61,058 nt of DNA from assembly GCA_027021385.1 (NCBI GenBank), contig JALUUL010000003.1, forward strand, positions 1 through 61,058. The letters run 5' to 3'. The position numbers were made by a program, and so were the translations under genes. The stretch comes from Planctomycetota bacterium. Its GTDB lineage: Bacteria > Planctomycetota > UBA1135 > GCA-002748355. Under the pieces are notes generated by a model. The model was not told the origin of the DNA, searched no databases, and was given only the letters and a program-made list of their open reading frames with translations. Of this stretch, positions 52,201 to 59,521 are shown in pieces (the stretch's first letter is position 1; each line of letters opens with the position of its first letter).

Positions 52201-52208
52201 GGCAATAA
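49203..52208 (+). CDS. Large beta-propeller lipoprotein with Ig-like domain (paralogue 2)
   Basis: The 1001-residue paralogue of the preceding protein is collinear over its whole length. The lipoprotein signal ends GLLLVLLASACGGGPAG. The N-terminal domain starts LGTTGLGQLFPYRIAQVDEF. The Ig-like Big_5 segment is DVDPSTTIRIEFSKPIQPRE. The propeller contains IGHFLYVLDRGKRQVLVVNS, DPFSMAVSPNLKRLAVTNFS and AWQPEGEDVFIVNSLSDSMS, and the end is SLSHYWRQ. GAGGAG lies five bases before the ATG. It is transcribed with the first copy, and a GC-rich hairpin follows 24 bases after the stop. Near-identical blocks alternate with divergent loops, for example around residues 570-610, where the ligand-facing part may differ. 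Confidence 0.85.
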   Translation: MRGKNYGLLLVLLASACGGGPAGGPNNVGPFELSLGTTGLGQLFPYRIAQVDEFGNPTSKILNITSVKILKDNTSSKNGVLPVATWPSTKTLPNGSAGNHYLMLRFTHDLDIRSILSSRAADQVNSGLTGSLQVIEYDPLTEDSRIVKGRGFVGGYTFLDDLKTPGFDLIPTRAVVADKNGVVTVADSRVVGFPLGFPNDEELVRPDTFVFVPDTDGNLATFETFPTNKVIRVVVSNSVLDFRGKPLVREAQFSTVVGSDTIAPQVLGFTKVNKNLVRIIPGNNQKDVDPSTTIRIEFSKPIQPREVGDFFSVQDKTPKFSGINLSMVINNSNVPVLYYADPESPANLTTYIITPAFQLLGESTVSVKVNNTIHGLSGNKIGTTITTLFKTGKGFGLVNAPVAPEAIYVGRSAGNVSGVSVIDLNGFGQGTGDIKDTNWPRNPNIGQPGVVPPLTVGKTNMDAGGKGPLTLTRNTNLSDLLLDSTIVSRVGDIQIGQPLDKVFNNENINPNVSRLNQVNPATLTRTASWGNSISIAPHPNPPKLLIPPPNPTYAIFGEEPTMTTSTDFPRQIPGVNTTVHPPAGPCTPSPVNRLVKGNPFAKDINKLGVFGGIYNSVFVGPAPPPGNPQPPTPFCPFTSRQQIGHFLYVLDRGKRQVLVVNSNRFTVLERIRLPDPFSMAVSPNLKRLAVTNFSAGTVSFIDIDPGSPSFHTIVHEEKVGKGPTGVAWQPEGEDVFIVNSLSDSMSILRGSDMKLRKEISRSLNRPIEVAITPRQGNFGWQTGIYFAYVLNSDGSIAVFESGPDGVNGIGFDNVVGVPDQAHFRGARTIQPDIRALNSAIWIAHRDQSGEAQISHLELTTSPTGQLPIDANTGYYILPPTFRQREWTINGRLGGLNSTTRIRTLLSGKDPADIAVDDVFNWGALPDYRSTFISNLTYADHSGKGMLKSQGGGGGFPSSVPRLMFIALQDVGKVDVVEIDTGQKLAEISAPGVTSLSHYWRQ

Positions 52209-52232
52209 GAACCCCGTCCCCACCAATGCCGG

Positions 52233-52261
52233 GGCCCGGCCTTCTCCCGGAGGGCCGGGCC
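52233..52261 (+). terminator. GC-rich terminator hairpin after the lipoprotein pair
   Basis: GGCCCGGCC (52233-52241) pairs with GGCCGGGCC (52253-52261) around an 11-base loop, 24 bases after the stop of the second lipoprotein. There is no T-run. It separates the sigma-54 operon from the quinone genes, so the latter probably have their own promoter or depend on read-through. Confidence 0.65.
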
Positions 52262-52302
52262 TACGTATGGAGAGACTGGACCGGAATTCGCCGGGGGCGA
52301 AA

Positions 52303-53073
52303 ATGAAGCGCGTGGCTCTGCGTGGGAATGCCTCCGCTCCGGAACTCGGCCACCGGCCCGACGGCCGGCGGGTCCGGTCGATGTTCGCCGGGATTGCGGA
52401 ACGCTATGACTTCCTGAACCATGCCCTGAGCCTCGGGGTCGACCGCAGTTGGCGGAGGAAGACGGTGCACCGGGCTCTCTCCCTCGATCCGGCCCTGAGG
52501 GAAGGAGGAAGGGTCCTCGACCTCTGTACGGGGACCGGGGATCTGGCCTTCGCGTTCGAGGATGAGGGATGCAGGGTCGTCGGTGGGGATTTCTGCGAGG
52601 CCATGCTCGAGCGCGGTCTGTCGAAAAGGGCGAAACGGAAGAGCGAGGCCGCCTTCCTTGCCGCGGACGCGATGCGCCTTCCCTTCGTGGATCGAAGCTT
52701 CGACCTCGCCTGCGTGGGTTTCGGGATCCGGAACGTCCAGAATCCGCTCGAGGGCCTCCGGGAAATGCATCGGATCCTGAGGCCCGGAGGGATCGTGCTC
52801 GTGCTCGAGTTCGCGCTCCCCAAGGGGCGTGTCCTCCGCCCCCTCTATTCCTTCTATTTCCACCGGATCCTTCCCCGGATCGGGTCCTTCCTCGCAAGGT
52901 CGAGGGAATCGGCGGCGGCATACCGCTATCTTCCCGAGAGCGTCCGTCTCTTCCCCGAACGAGAGGCTTTTCTCCGTCTGATGGAAGGGGCCGGATTCAC
53001 GGATGGGGCCTTCGAACTCTTGAGCTTCGGCATCGCCGCCCTCTATCGAGGCAGGAAGCCGGAGGAAGGCTGA
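52303..53073 (+). CDS. ubiE: Quinone C-methyltransferase UbiE/MenG
   Basis: The SAM-dependent enzyme (256 residues from this ATG) adds the last C-methyl group to demethylmenaquinone or the ubiquinone precursor. It shows the start RSMFAGIAERYDFLNHALSL, the SAM loop RVLDLCTGTGDLAFAF, LAADAMRLPFVDRSFDLACV, and the signature GFGIRNVQNPLEGLREMHRI. It ends with SFGIAALYRGRKP. An in-frame ATG at 52267 is possible but sits six bases from the terminator hairpin; I prefer 52303. It lies 4 bases before ubiX. Given ubiX and ubiA next to it without other ubi genes, the product is more likely menaquinone. Confidence 0.93.
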   Translation: MKRVALRGNASAPELGHRPDGRRVRSMFAGIAERYDFLNHALSLGVDRSWRRKTVHRALSLDPALREGGRVLDLCTGTGDLAFAFEDEGCRVVGGDFCEAMLERGLSKRAKRKSEAAFLAADAMRLPFVDRSFDLACVGFGIRNVQNPLEGLREMHRILRPGGIVLVLEFALPKGRVLRPLYSFYFHRILPRIGSFLARSRESAAAYRYLPESVRLFPEREAFLRLMEGAGFTDGAFELLSFGIAALYRGRKPEEG

Positions 53074-53077
53074 AGGG

Positions 53078-53725
53078 ATGCGGGAATCGGAGCGCGCCCC
53101 GCGCCGGATCGCGGTCGGAATCACCGGATCCTCCGGATTCCGTTATGGAGTCGCGCTCGTAGATTCCCTTTGCGCGCTGGGCTTCGAGACCCATGTCGTT
53201 CTGAGCGGACCCGCGTTCAAGGTCGCCCGACTGGAGGAGGGGTACGAGGTCGATCCCGCCCGCTCCCCGGATGAGATCGCAGAGAAGCTGTTCGCGGACC
53301 CCTCGAGGGTCCGGATCCACTCGGTCGAGGCGGTCGAGTCGATCCCTTCCAGCGGGTCCTCCGGAGTCGAGGCGATGGTTGTATGTCCATGTTCGATGGG
53401 GACCCTCGCGCGGATCGCCCACGGGTATTCGATCGGCTTGATCGAACGCGCGGCCGACGTGGCTCTGAAGGAGGGCCGCCCCCTCGTCCTCGTGCCGCGG
53501 GAGACCCCTCTTTCCGTCCTTCACCTCGAGAACATGATCCGCCTCGCCCGGGCCGGGGCGATCGTGCTCCCAGCCTCCCCGGGCTTCTACCACCGGCCCC
53601 GCCGGATTTCCGATCTCGTCGCCTTCGTCGTCGCGAAGATCCTCGGACGTCTCGGACTCGAGATCCCGGAGGAATTGCGCTGGTCGGGGCCTTCCGAAAG
53701 CCTTGTCGAGGAGGAGGGGCCATGA
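53078..53725 (+). CDS. ubiX: Flavin prenyltransferase UbiX
   Basis: The 215-residue enzyme joins dimethylallyl phosphate to FMN, making the prenylated flavin used by UbiD-type decarboxylases. The FMN site is IAVGITGSSGFRYGVALVDS. The middle has VVCPCSMGTLARIAHGYSIG, then LIERAADVALKEGRPLVLVP followed by RETPLSVLHLENM. The C-terminus has PASPGFYHRPRRISDLVAFV. All are typical. It follows ubiE by 4 bases and overlaps ubiA by 4 bases (ATGA). A UbiD partner is not in the window. In the futalosine route to menaquinone, UbiX, UbiD and UbiA-like enzymes act together, so that route is the likely context. Confidence 0.95.
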   Translation: MRESERAPRRIAVGITGSSGFRYGVALVDSLCALGFETHVVLSGPAFKVARLEEGYEVDPARSPDEIAEKLFADPSRVRIHSVEAVESIPSSGSSGVEAMVVCPCSMGTLARIAHGYSIGLIERAADVALKEGRPLVLVPRETPLSVLHLENMIRLARAGAIVLPASPGFYHRPRRISDLVAFVVAKILGRLGLEIPEELRWSGPSESLVEEEGP

Positions 53726-54585
53726 GAACCTCCTGGCTCGGGGACTACCTGGCCCTCGTCCGTTTTTCGCATTCGATCTTCGCCCTTCCCTTCGCGTGGA
53801 TCTCCCTTCTCCTCGCGACCGCGGGGCGGCCGGGATTCGGGCTCGTCGCGCTCGTCGCGGCCGCGGCGGTGAGCGCACGTACCGCGGCCATGGCGTTCAA
53901 CCGTTGGGCCGATCGGTCGATCGACGCCGCGAACCCCAGGACGAGGGGGCGGGAGATTCCGAGCGGGCGGATCGCTCCCTGGAAGGCCCTGGCCCTCGCG
54001 GTCCTCGCGGGCGGACTCTTCTGCCTGATCTCCGCCCTACTCGGGCCGACCTGCCTGCTGCTCTCCCCCGTCGTCCTCCTCGTCCTCTTCGGGTATTCCT
54101 ATACGAAGCGCTGGTCCTGGCTGTGCCATTTCGTCCTCGGCCTCGCCCTGGCCCTCGCTCCGCTGGGAGCATGGATCGCCGCAAAGGACGGGTTCGACGG
54201 GATCCTTGGGACTCCTCTCCTCCTGGGCCTCGCGGTCCTGACCTGGGTCGCGGGATTCGATCTAATCTACGCCTGCCAGGACGAGGAATTCGACCGGGGT
54301 CTGGGGCTTCACAGCGTCCCTGCCCGTTTCGGTCGCGCCGGCGCGCTGAAACTCTCGGCCTCCCTCCACGGGGCTACCCTCCTGTTCCTCGCCGGCGTCG
54401 GATGGACCGCGGACCTCGGAGGATTCTGGTGGGGCGGGATCGTGCTCGCGGCGGGACTCCTGATCCATGAGCATCGCCTCGTCTCCCCTTCCGATCTCTC
54501 GAGGGTCGACGCCGCCTTCTTCTCGATGAACGGGCTCTTCAGCCTCCTCCTGGCCCTTCTCGCCTCCCTCGACTTCTGGTTCTGA
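53722..54585 (+). CDS. ubiA: UbiA-family prenyltransferase
   Basis: The 287-residue polytopic enzyme attaches a polyprenyl chain to an aromatic acid during quinone synthesis. The first Asp-rich motif is FNRWADRSIDAANPRTRGRE followed by IPSG, a variant of NDxxDxxxD. The second is GFDLIYACQDEEFDRGLGLH followed by SVPARFG. About nine helices are visible. The start FSHSIFALPFAWISLL is typical of 4-hydroxybenzoate or MqnP-type enzymes. It overlaps ubiX by 4 bases. In bacteria using futalosine the homologue is MqnP, acting on 1,4-dihydroxy-6-naphthoate. Which acceptor is used here cannot be told from sequence alone. Confidence 0.93.
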   Translation: MRTSWLGDYLALVRFSHSIFALPFAWISLLLATAGRPGFGLVALVAAAAVSARTAAMAFNRWADRSIDAANPRTRGREIPSGRIAPWKALALAVLAGGLFCLISALLGPTCLLLSPVVLLVLFGYSYTKRWSWLCHFVLGLALALAPLGAWIAAKDGFDGILGTPLLLGLAVLTWVAGFDLIYACQDEEFDRGLGLHSVPARFGRAGALKLSASLHGATLLFLAGVGWTADLGGFWWGGIVLAAGLLIHEHRLVSPSDLSRVDAAFFSMNGLFSLLLALLASLDFWF

Positions 54586-54695
54586 AGCGGGGCAGGGGGC
54601 GGACCTTCCTTCCGAATCCGGAGCGGTCCGTTTCCTGCCGGGCTGCCGGGGCAAAGCCTTGGCGGGTCGAAGGGGGATTCGTCTATCCTGATTCC

Positions 54696-55814
54696 ATGGC
54701 TGCTCCGAACCCCGAACTCGAGTTCCGGCGTCTCGAGAAGATCTGCGGCGGGGACTCCCCTCCAGGGCTTGTCTTGATCCGCGGGTCCTCCCGGTGGTTC
54801 AGGGACCGGGCCCTGGCTCGGCTCAGGGAACTCTGGAAGGAGGCGGGGGAGTTCCAGGAACTCGATGGAGAGGAGGTCGGCGAGGACGGACGGAGGGTCT
54901 CCGAGTTCCTGCTGGACCTGCGCACCGCGAGCCTCTTCTCGGGGGCGCGCTTTCTCCTCCTTCGACACGCCGAGCGGATCCTGCGCAGGTTCGGAGAGGC
55001 CTTTCTCGAGACCGTCGAGAAGACGGCGAAGGGGAATCGCCTGATCGTCGAGGTCGCGAAGCTCGACGGAAGGTCCAAGCTCGCCCGCTCGTTCCGGGAG
55101 CGCGGCGAGGTCTTCGAATTCCGCGATCTCTACACGAAGCCCTTCGATGCGAGGAAGCCTCCCGCCTCCGCGGAGATCGTGCGTTGGGTCACGGACCGGG
55201 GAGCGGCCCATGGCCTTTCCCTGGGTCCGGAGGCCGCCCTCTTCCTCGTGACCGTAGTCGGGGGGGATCCGGGAAGAATCGACGGCGAACTCTCCCGGCT
55301 ATCCAGCGCGGGTCTTTCGAAGCGCCCCGGACCCGAGGATCTCCGGGTCTCGCTCCAGGTATCCTTCGGGGCCTCGCAGTTCGATCTGGTCGACGCCGTC
55401 CTCGAGGGGGATCTGCCCGCCGCCCTGCGCGCGAACCGCGCCCTCTACCAGGAGGGACTTCGCGACCGGGAAGGGAAAAGGATCGAGCCTTCCGCCGTGT
55501 TCCCCCTCGTGAGTTCCTGGATGCATACCTGTCTCGCGAAGCTCCGGGCGGCCCGCGACGAGGTCGATTCGGGGAGCTCGATCTCCGAGGCGGCCGCGCG
55601 GCACGGCGGGTTCTTCCGGGATCGTTTCGCCGGGCAACTCCGGAGGCACGACCGCGCCTCCCTGGCGCGTCTTGGGGAGGCCCTTCTGAGGGCCGAGGTG
55701 CGGCTCCGAACGATGGGGGAGGATCCTGAACTCCTCCTGGAGCGGTGGATCTCCGAATGCTGTCTCAAGGGTTGCCGGCGGATCCTCGGACCCTTCGAGG
55801 CTCTCGGAATATGA
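54696..55814 (+). CDS. holA: DNA polymerase III subunit delta
   Basis: The 372-residue clamp-loader subunit opens the beta clamp for the replicase. The family pattern is recognisable although divergent. It opens with a domain containing LVLIRGSSRWFRDRALARLR, then LRTASLFSGARFLLLRHAER and NRLIVEVAKLDGRSKLAR. The helical collar follows: FGASQFDLVDAVLEGDLPAA, LYQEGLRDREGKRIEPSAVF, FFRDRFAGQLRRHDRASLAR and RTMGEDPELLLERWI. It lacks a Walker A, as expected for delta. It is preceded by a 110-base gap after ubiA and followed 28 bases later by mutL. The assignment rests on the whole-length pattern rather than one motif. Confidence 0.85.
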   Translation: MAAPNPELEFRRLEKICGGDSPPGLVLIRGSSRWFRDRALARLRELWKEAGEFQELDGEEVGEDGRRVSEFLLDLRTASLFSGARFLLLRHAERILRRFGEAFLETVEKTAKGNRLIVEVAKLDGRSKLARSFRERGEVFEFRDLYTKPFDARKPPASAEIVRWVTDRGAAHGLSLGPEAALFLVTVVGGDPGRIDGELSRLSSAGLSKRPGPEDLRVSLQVSFGASQFDLVDAVLEGDLPAALRANRALYQEGLRDREGKRIEPSAVFPLVSSWMHTCLAKLRAARDEVDSGSSISEAAARHGGFFRDRFAGQLRRHDRASLARLGEALLRAEVRLRTMGEDPELLLERWISECCLKGCRRILGPFEALGI

Positions 55815-55842
55815 GCGGGGTCGCCGGAAGGGGGGCTTGGCG

Positions 55843-57666
55843 GTGATCCGGGTTTTGAGCCCAGAGGTCGTGAACCAGATCGCGGCCGGCGAGGTCGTCG
55901 AGCGGCCGTTCTCCGTCGTCAAGGAACTCGTCGAGAACGCCCTGGATGCGGGAGCGGAGCGTCTGGTCGTCGAACTCGAGGAGGGGGGGAAGCGCTTGAT
56001 CCGCGTCCGGGACGATGGGCGGGGGATGCCCCCTCCGGATCTCGAACTGGCCTTCGTCAGCCATGCGACGAGCAAGCTTTCCTCTCTCGAGGACCTGGAT
56101 GCGATCGTGAGCCTCGGTTTCCGCGGGGAGGCGCTCGCCTCGATCGGGTCGGTCTCGAGGGCCAGGATCCTGAGCCGGACGGAAGGGAGCGAGGAGGCTC
56201 ACGAGGTCCGGGTCGAGGGAGGGAGGGTCTCGCCCGTCGTTCCCGCGGCGGGGCCGAGGGGCACGACCGTCGAGGTGCGGGACCTCTTCTTCAACACGCC
56301 CGCGAGACGCCGCTTCCTGCGGACCGCGCAGGCCGAGAGGACCCGATGTTTCGAGGTCCTGACGCGGCTGGCCCTCGCGAACCCCTCCCTGGGCCTCGAG
56401 GTCCCAGGATCCAGGCCCGTACTCCTCCCCCCCGGCCAGGAGCTCGAGGCGAGGATCGCGGGGTTGTTCGGCGAAGAACTGCGGGCGAAGCTCCTTCCGG
56501 TGGAGGCCGAGCGGGAGGGGATCGAGATCCTGGGTTTCGTGGGGGACCCCGACACCGCACGCCGGGACCGGGGGAGGCAGTTCCTGTTCCTGAACGGAAG
56601 GCCGATCCAGGATCGATCCCTCGCCCACGCGGTCCAGGAGGCCTTTCGGGAGTACCTGATGCAGGGTAGGCATCCGGTCTACTTCCTCCACCTTTCGATG
56701 GACCCCCGGGAGGCGGATGTCAACGTCCATCCGACGAAGAGCGAGGTCCGCTTCCGGAGATCGAGACTGCTCTGGTCCCTCTGCCGCCGCGCCGTGCTCG
56801 AGGCCCTCGAGGGCCGGAGACGCCGGTTCGAAGGCCTGGGCGGGACGGTCGCGGGCAGAGCCGCGGAGACGGCGCCGACGACGGGTTTCCCGGTATTGCC
56901 GAAAGGACTCTTCGGGGATGAGGGAGGTCCCGGAGGAGACTTCGGCGTTCCGCCCGGACGTACCGGGAAGGGGGGGAAGGAAGGGGCCGCCGGCCGCCGT
57001 CCCCCCGCTCGGGGAGGGGAGAGGGGCGACGGCGGAGAGGGCGCGGAGCGCTCCGGAGGGCCGGAGGCCTCGAAGGTCCGCTCCCTCCTCGAAGGAGCGC
57101 GACGCTTCCTCGTCCTGCACGACTGCTATCTCCTCCTCGAGACCGGGGACGGTTTCGCGGTCGTCGACCAGCATGCGCTGCACGAACGGGTGATCTACGA
57201 GAAGCTCCTGGATCGCCATCTCGAGGGGGAACCGAAGGTGCAGCGGCTCCTCCTTCCGGCCGTCTGCGATCTTCCCCCCGGGGAGAAGGAACGACTCCTC
57301 GCGCACCGGAAGACGCTCGAGGCCGCCGGCCTCCTGATCGAGGACTTCGGGGGGAACGCCGTCAAGCTCGAGGGCTACCCCGCCTGCCTGCGGAAGGTCG
57401 ATCCGCGGCGTCTCTTGGAGGACCTCGGGTCCGAACTCGCCGGCCTCTCCTCGCGGCCCGCGCCCGAGGTCGTGCTCGAACGTTTCCACAGCGCGGCCTG
57501 CCGCTCCGCCGTCATGTCGGGCGATCGTCTCACCGACGAGGAGATCGTGGAACTCCTCGAACAGGCCGCGCGCTGCCGGCACCCGGACAACTGCCCGCAC
57601 GGACGTCCGACGGTCCTGAACTTCGGCCGCGCGCAGCTCGAACGCTGGTTCCGGCGGAGAGTCTGA
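55843..57666 (+). CDS. mutL: DNA mismatch repair protein MutL
   Basis: The 607-residue GHKL ATPase couples MutS mismatch recognition to downstream repair. N-terminal motifs: IAAGEVVERPFSVVKELVEN followed by ALDAGA, then DDGRGM, GFRGEALASIGSVSRA and GPRGTTVEVRDLFFNTPARR. The linker (about 340-415) is Gly/Arg-rich. The C-terminal domain carries VVDQHALHERVIYEKLL, matching the endonuclease signature DQHA-x2-E-x4-E, plus CPHGRPTVLNF. It is therefore probably a nicking MutL, as in bacteria without MutH. I prefer the GTG at 55843, behind a G-rich ribosome site, to a TTG two codons earlier. It converges on the LolA-like gene. Confidence 0.96.
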   Translation: MIRVLSPEVVNQIAAGEVVERPFSVVKELVENALDAGAERLVVELEEGGKRLIRVRDDGRGMPPPDLELAFVSHATSKLSSLEDLDAIVSLGFRGEALASIGSVSRARILSRTEGSEEAHEVRVEGGRVSPVVPAAGPRGTTVEVRDLFFNTPARRRFLRTAQAERTRCFEVLTRLALANPSLGLEVPGSRPVLLPPGQELEARIAGLFGEELRAKLLPVEAEREGIEILGFVGDPDTARRDRGRQFLFLNGRPIQDRSLAHAVQEAFREYLMQGRHPVYFLHLSMDPREADVNVHPTKSEVRFRRSRLLWSLCRRAVLEALEGRRRRFEGLGGTVAGRAAETAPTTGFPVLPKGLFGDEGGPGGDFGVPPGRTGKGGKEGAAGRRPPARGGERGDGGEGAERSGGPEASKVRSLLEGARRFLVLHDCYLLLETGDGFAVVDQHALHERVIYEKLLDRHLEGEPKVQRLLLPAVCDLPPGEKERLLAHRKTLEAAGLLIEDFGGNAVKLEGYPACLRKVDPRRLLEDLGSELAGLSSRPAPEVVLERFHSAACRSAVMSGDRLTDEEIVELLEQAARCRHPDNCPHGRPTVLNFGRAQLERWFRRRV

Positions 57667-57691
57667 GGTCCTTCGCGGGGGCGTTCCGCGC

Positions 57692-58591
57692 TCAGCGCGG
57701 TTTCCGGAAGATCTCGGGCGAGAGGGGGGGATTCAGGTCGAAGTTGCGCACGAGGACGCGCTGGCTCAGACGAAGTCTGCCTTCCGGATCGGGATGGAGG
57801 ACCGAGATCTCGACGGGGATCAAGATCCCCGACTTGCGGGCGTGGCGGTGGAAGCGCAGCACTTCCCTCGGACCGGCGGGCTTGCGGGTCTTCGGATCCA
57901 GGGGGCGGAGTTCGACCTGGAGGAGACGCAGGTCCTCCTCCACGAACCAGGCTCGGATCCCGACCGGTCCCCGGTGCCCGGGGCTCAGGACGAGAGGGTG
58001 GCGTCCTCCGTCCGCCGCGATCCCTTGGATTCTCAAGGTCTTCCGGGCTCCCCGCCTGCCCTGCCTGAGGAGGACCGGGGACGGACCACGAAGTTCCTCG
58101 AGTCCGGCGAGGGCCTCGGCCGGACGCAGGTAGCGCAGGAGGAGGGAAGCCAGCGCGAGATCCCTCCGGACCGAGGCGCGGTCCTTCGCATAGGTCTTGC
58201 CCTGCAGTTCGAAGACCTCTTTCCCGTTCTGCATCCAGTAGCGACCGCGGTCGAAGGTCCGGGTGATCCTGCGATCCCCTTCTTCGAGCACCGTACGGAG
58301 CCGATCCGGCGCCTGGAACGCGATCTCGGCGTCTATGTCGATCTGGCCCTCGGGACCCCGGTGGGACAGGCGGACGGAGGCCTGGAAGGCGACGGGTTTC
58401 CTCGGGGCCTCGGGGGAGACGAGGGCGCGGTGAACGCGGTCGAGGAAGGCCCGCACCGTTTCGCTTCGACCGCCGGAAGCGGGCTTCTCTCCGTTCTTCG
58501 TCCGGGGGGCGGAGACCTGCCGGAAAGGAGTGAGCGCTGCGGTCAGGAAGACGAGCAGGATCGGAGCGGAGGGGATTCCGGGAACGGGCAT
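57692..58591 (-). CDS. Exported LolA-like protein
   Basis: The 299-residue product has a signal peptide (APILLVFLTAALTPFRQVSA). The mature part alternates beta strands with pairs of basic and acidic residues, such as VAFQASVRLSHRGPEGQIDI, FQAPDRLRTVLEEGDRRITR, YWMQNGKEVFELQGKTYA and VEISVLHPDPEGRLRLSQRV. This is the look of the LolA/LppX-type half-barrel fold that carries lipids or lipoproteins through the periplasm. No sequence motif is decisive. It lies 9 bases after the WecA-like gene on the same strand. Function is inferred from fold resemblance only. Confidence 0.68.
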   Translation of the reverse strand: MPVPGIPSAPILLVFLTAALTPFRQVSAPRTKNGEKPASGGRSETVRAFLDRVHRALVSPEAPRKPVAFQASVRLSHRGPEGQIDIDAEIAFQAPDRLRTVLEEGDRRITRTFDRGRYWMQNGKEVFELQGKTYAKDRASVRRDLALASLLLRYLRPAEALAGLEELRGPSPVLLRQGRRGARKTLRIQGIAADGGRHPLVLSPGHRGPVGIRAWFVEEDLRLLQVELRPLDPKTRKPAGPREVLRFHRHARKSGILIPVEISVLHPDPEGRLRLSQRVLVRNFDLNPPLSPEIFRKPR

Positions 58592-58600
58592 GGTCCCATC

Positions 58601-59521
58601 TCAACCGCCCGGAGGGACCGCGGCAAGGATCCAGAGGCAAAGGCCCTGGACGAGGGCCAGGGCAGGGGCGACGAGGGGGGCGGGGAGGAGGCCCGCGAGC
58701 CGGTGGGCGAGATGACGCCGGTCCCCGATCCAGGGAGGATCCCCCACGAGAAGGCGGACGATGCAGACCTGAACGAAGTCGAGGAAGAGAAGGCCCTGGA
58801 ATCCGAGCGCGAGAAACGGAAGGCCGCCTTGCCAGGCCTCGAGGGAGAGGATTCCGAAGGCCATGCCGCAGAAGTGGCTGCCCATGTCCCCGAGATAGGC
58901 CCGGGCTTTCGGCCAGTTCCATGGAAGGAAGGCGCAGAGACAGGCGACGAGGAGAAGGGCAAGTCGCAGGGCCCGGCCGCCTTCCTCCGTCCCGAAGAAG
59001 GAGGCGAGATCGGTCGGGGACAGCAGACCCGCGGCGGCCAGGACCGGAACGAGACCGTTCACGATCCCCAACTGGGGCAGCGCGCCGTCGTGGTTGTCGT
59101 AGAAGTTCGCGGCGTTCATCGAGAGGACGAGCCATAGGGCGACGAGCGGAGCCGGGATCCCGGAGGCGATCCCCGCTGTGGGGAGCAGGAGCGCCGCGAA
59201 GAGGGCGACGAGGAACTGGGCTCCGAGCTTGGCCGTCCAGCGGAACCTGGTTCCGAGCCGGTCGTCGAGGGCGCCGACGGCCAGCGCGAGCACGAGGGCC
59301 GAAAGGACCGGGGCGGGGGGCCCGAAGGGTAGGGAGGCCAGGGTCGCGGCGAGACAGGCGAAGCCCCCGCTCGACGTCGGCGCCCTGCGCTGGAGCTTCC
59401 GCTTCAGATCCCCGGCCTCGTCCCGGGGGATCCAGGAGACCCGTCTCGTTCCGAAGGCCAGAAGGAACAGGAGGGCGGCGAGGAAGGCCGCGGGGGGGAG
59501 TTCAGGAGAGATAGAGGCCAT
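58601..59521 (-). CDS. MraY/WecA-family glycosyl-1-phosphate transferase
   Basis: The polytopic membrane enzyme (306 residues) transfers a sugar-1-phosphate from a UDP-sugar to a polyprenyl phosphate, starting a cell-surface glycan. Motifs: RRAPTSSGGFACLAA (TxxGG), ALAVGALDDRLGTRFRW (the DD pair), MNAANFYDNHDG (the NxxDxxD motif) and KARAYLGDMGSHFCGMA. The loop GDPPWIGDRRHLAHRL resembles the HIHH-type end of WecA proteins. I set the ATG at 59521, which overlaps the nadD stop by about 20 bases; an upstream TTG is possible. Acceptor and sugar are unknown. It probably serves a surface polysaccharide. Confidence 0.87.
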   Translation of the reverse strand: MASISPELPPAAFLAALLFLLAFGTRRVSWIPRDEAGDLKRKLQRRAPTSSGGFACLAATLASLPFGPPAPVLSALVLALAVGALDDRLGTRFRWTAKLGAQFLVALFAALLLPTAGIASGIPAPLVALWLVLSMNAANFYDNHDGALPQLGIVNGLVPVLAAAGLLSPTDLASFFGTEEGGRALRLALLLVACLCAFLPWNWPKARAYLGDMGSHFCGMAFGILSLEAWQGGLPFLALGFQGLLFLDFVQVCIVRLLVGDPPWIGDRRHLAHRLAGLLPAPLVAPALALVQGLCLWILAAVPPGG

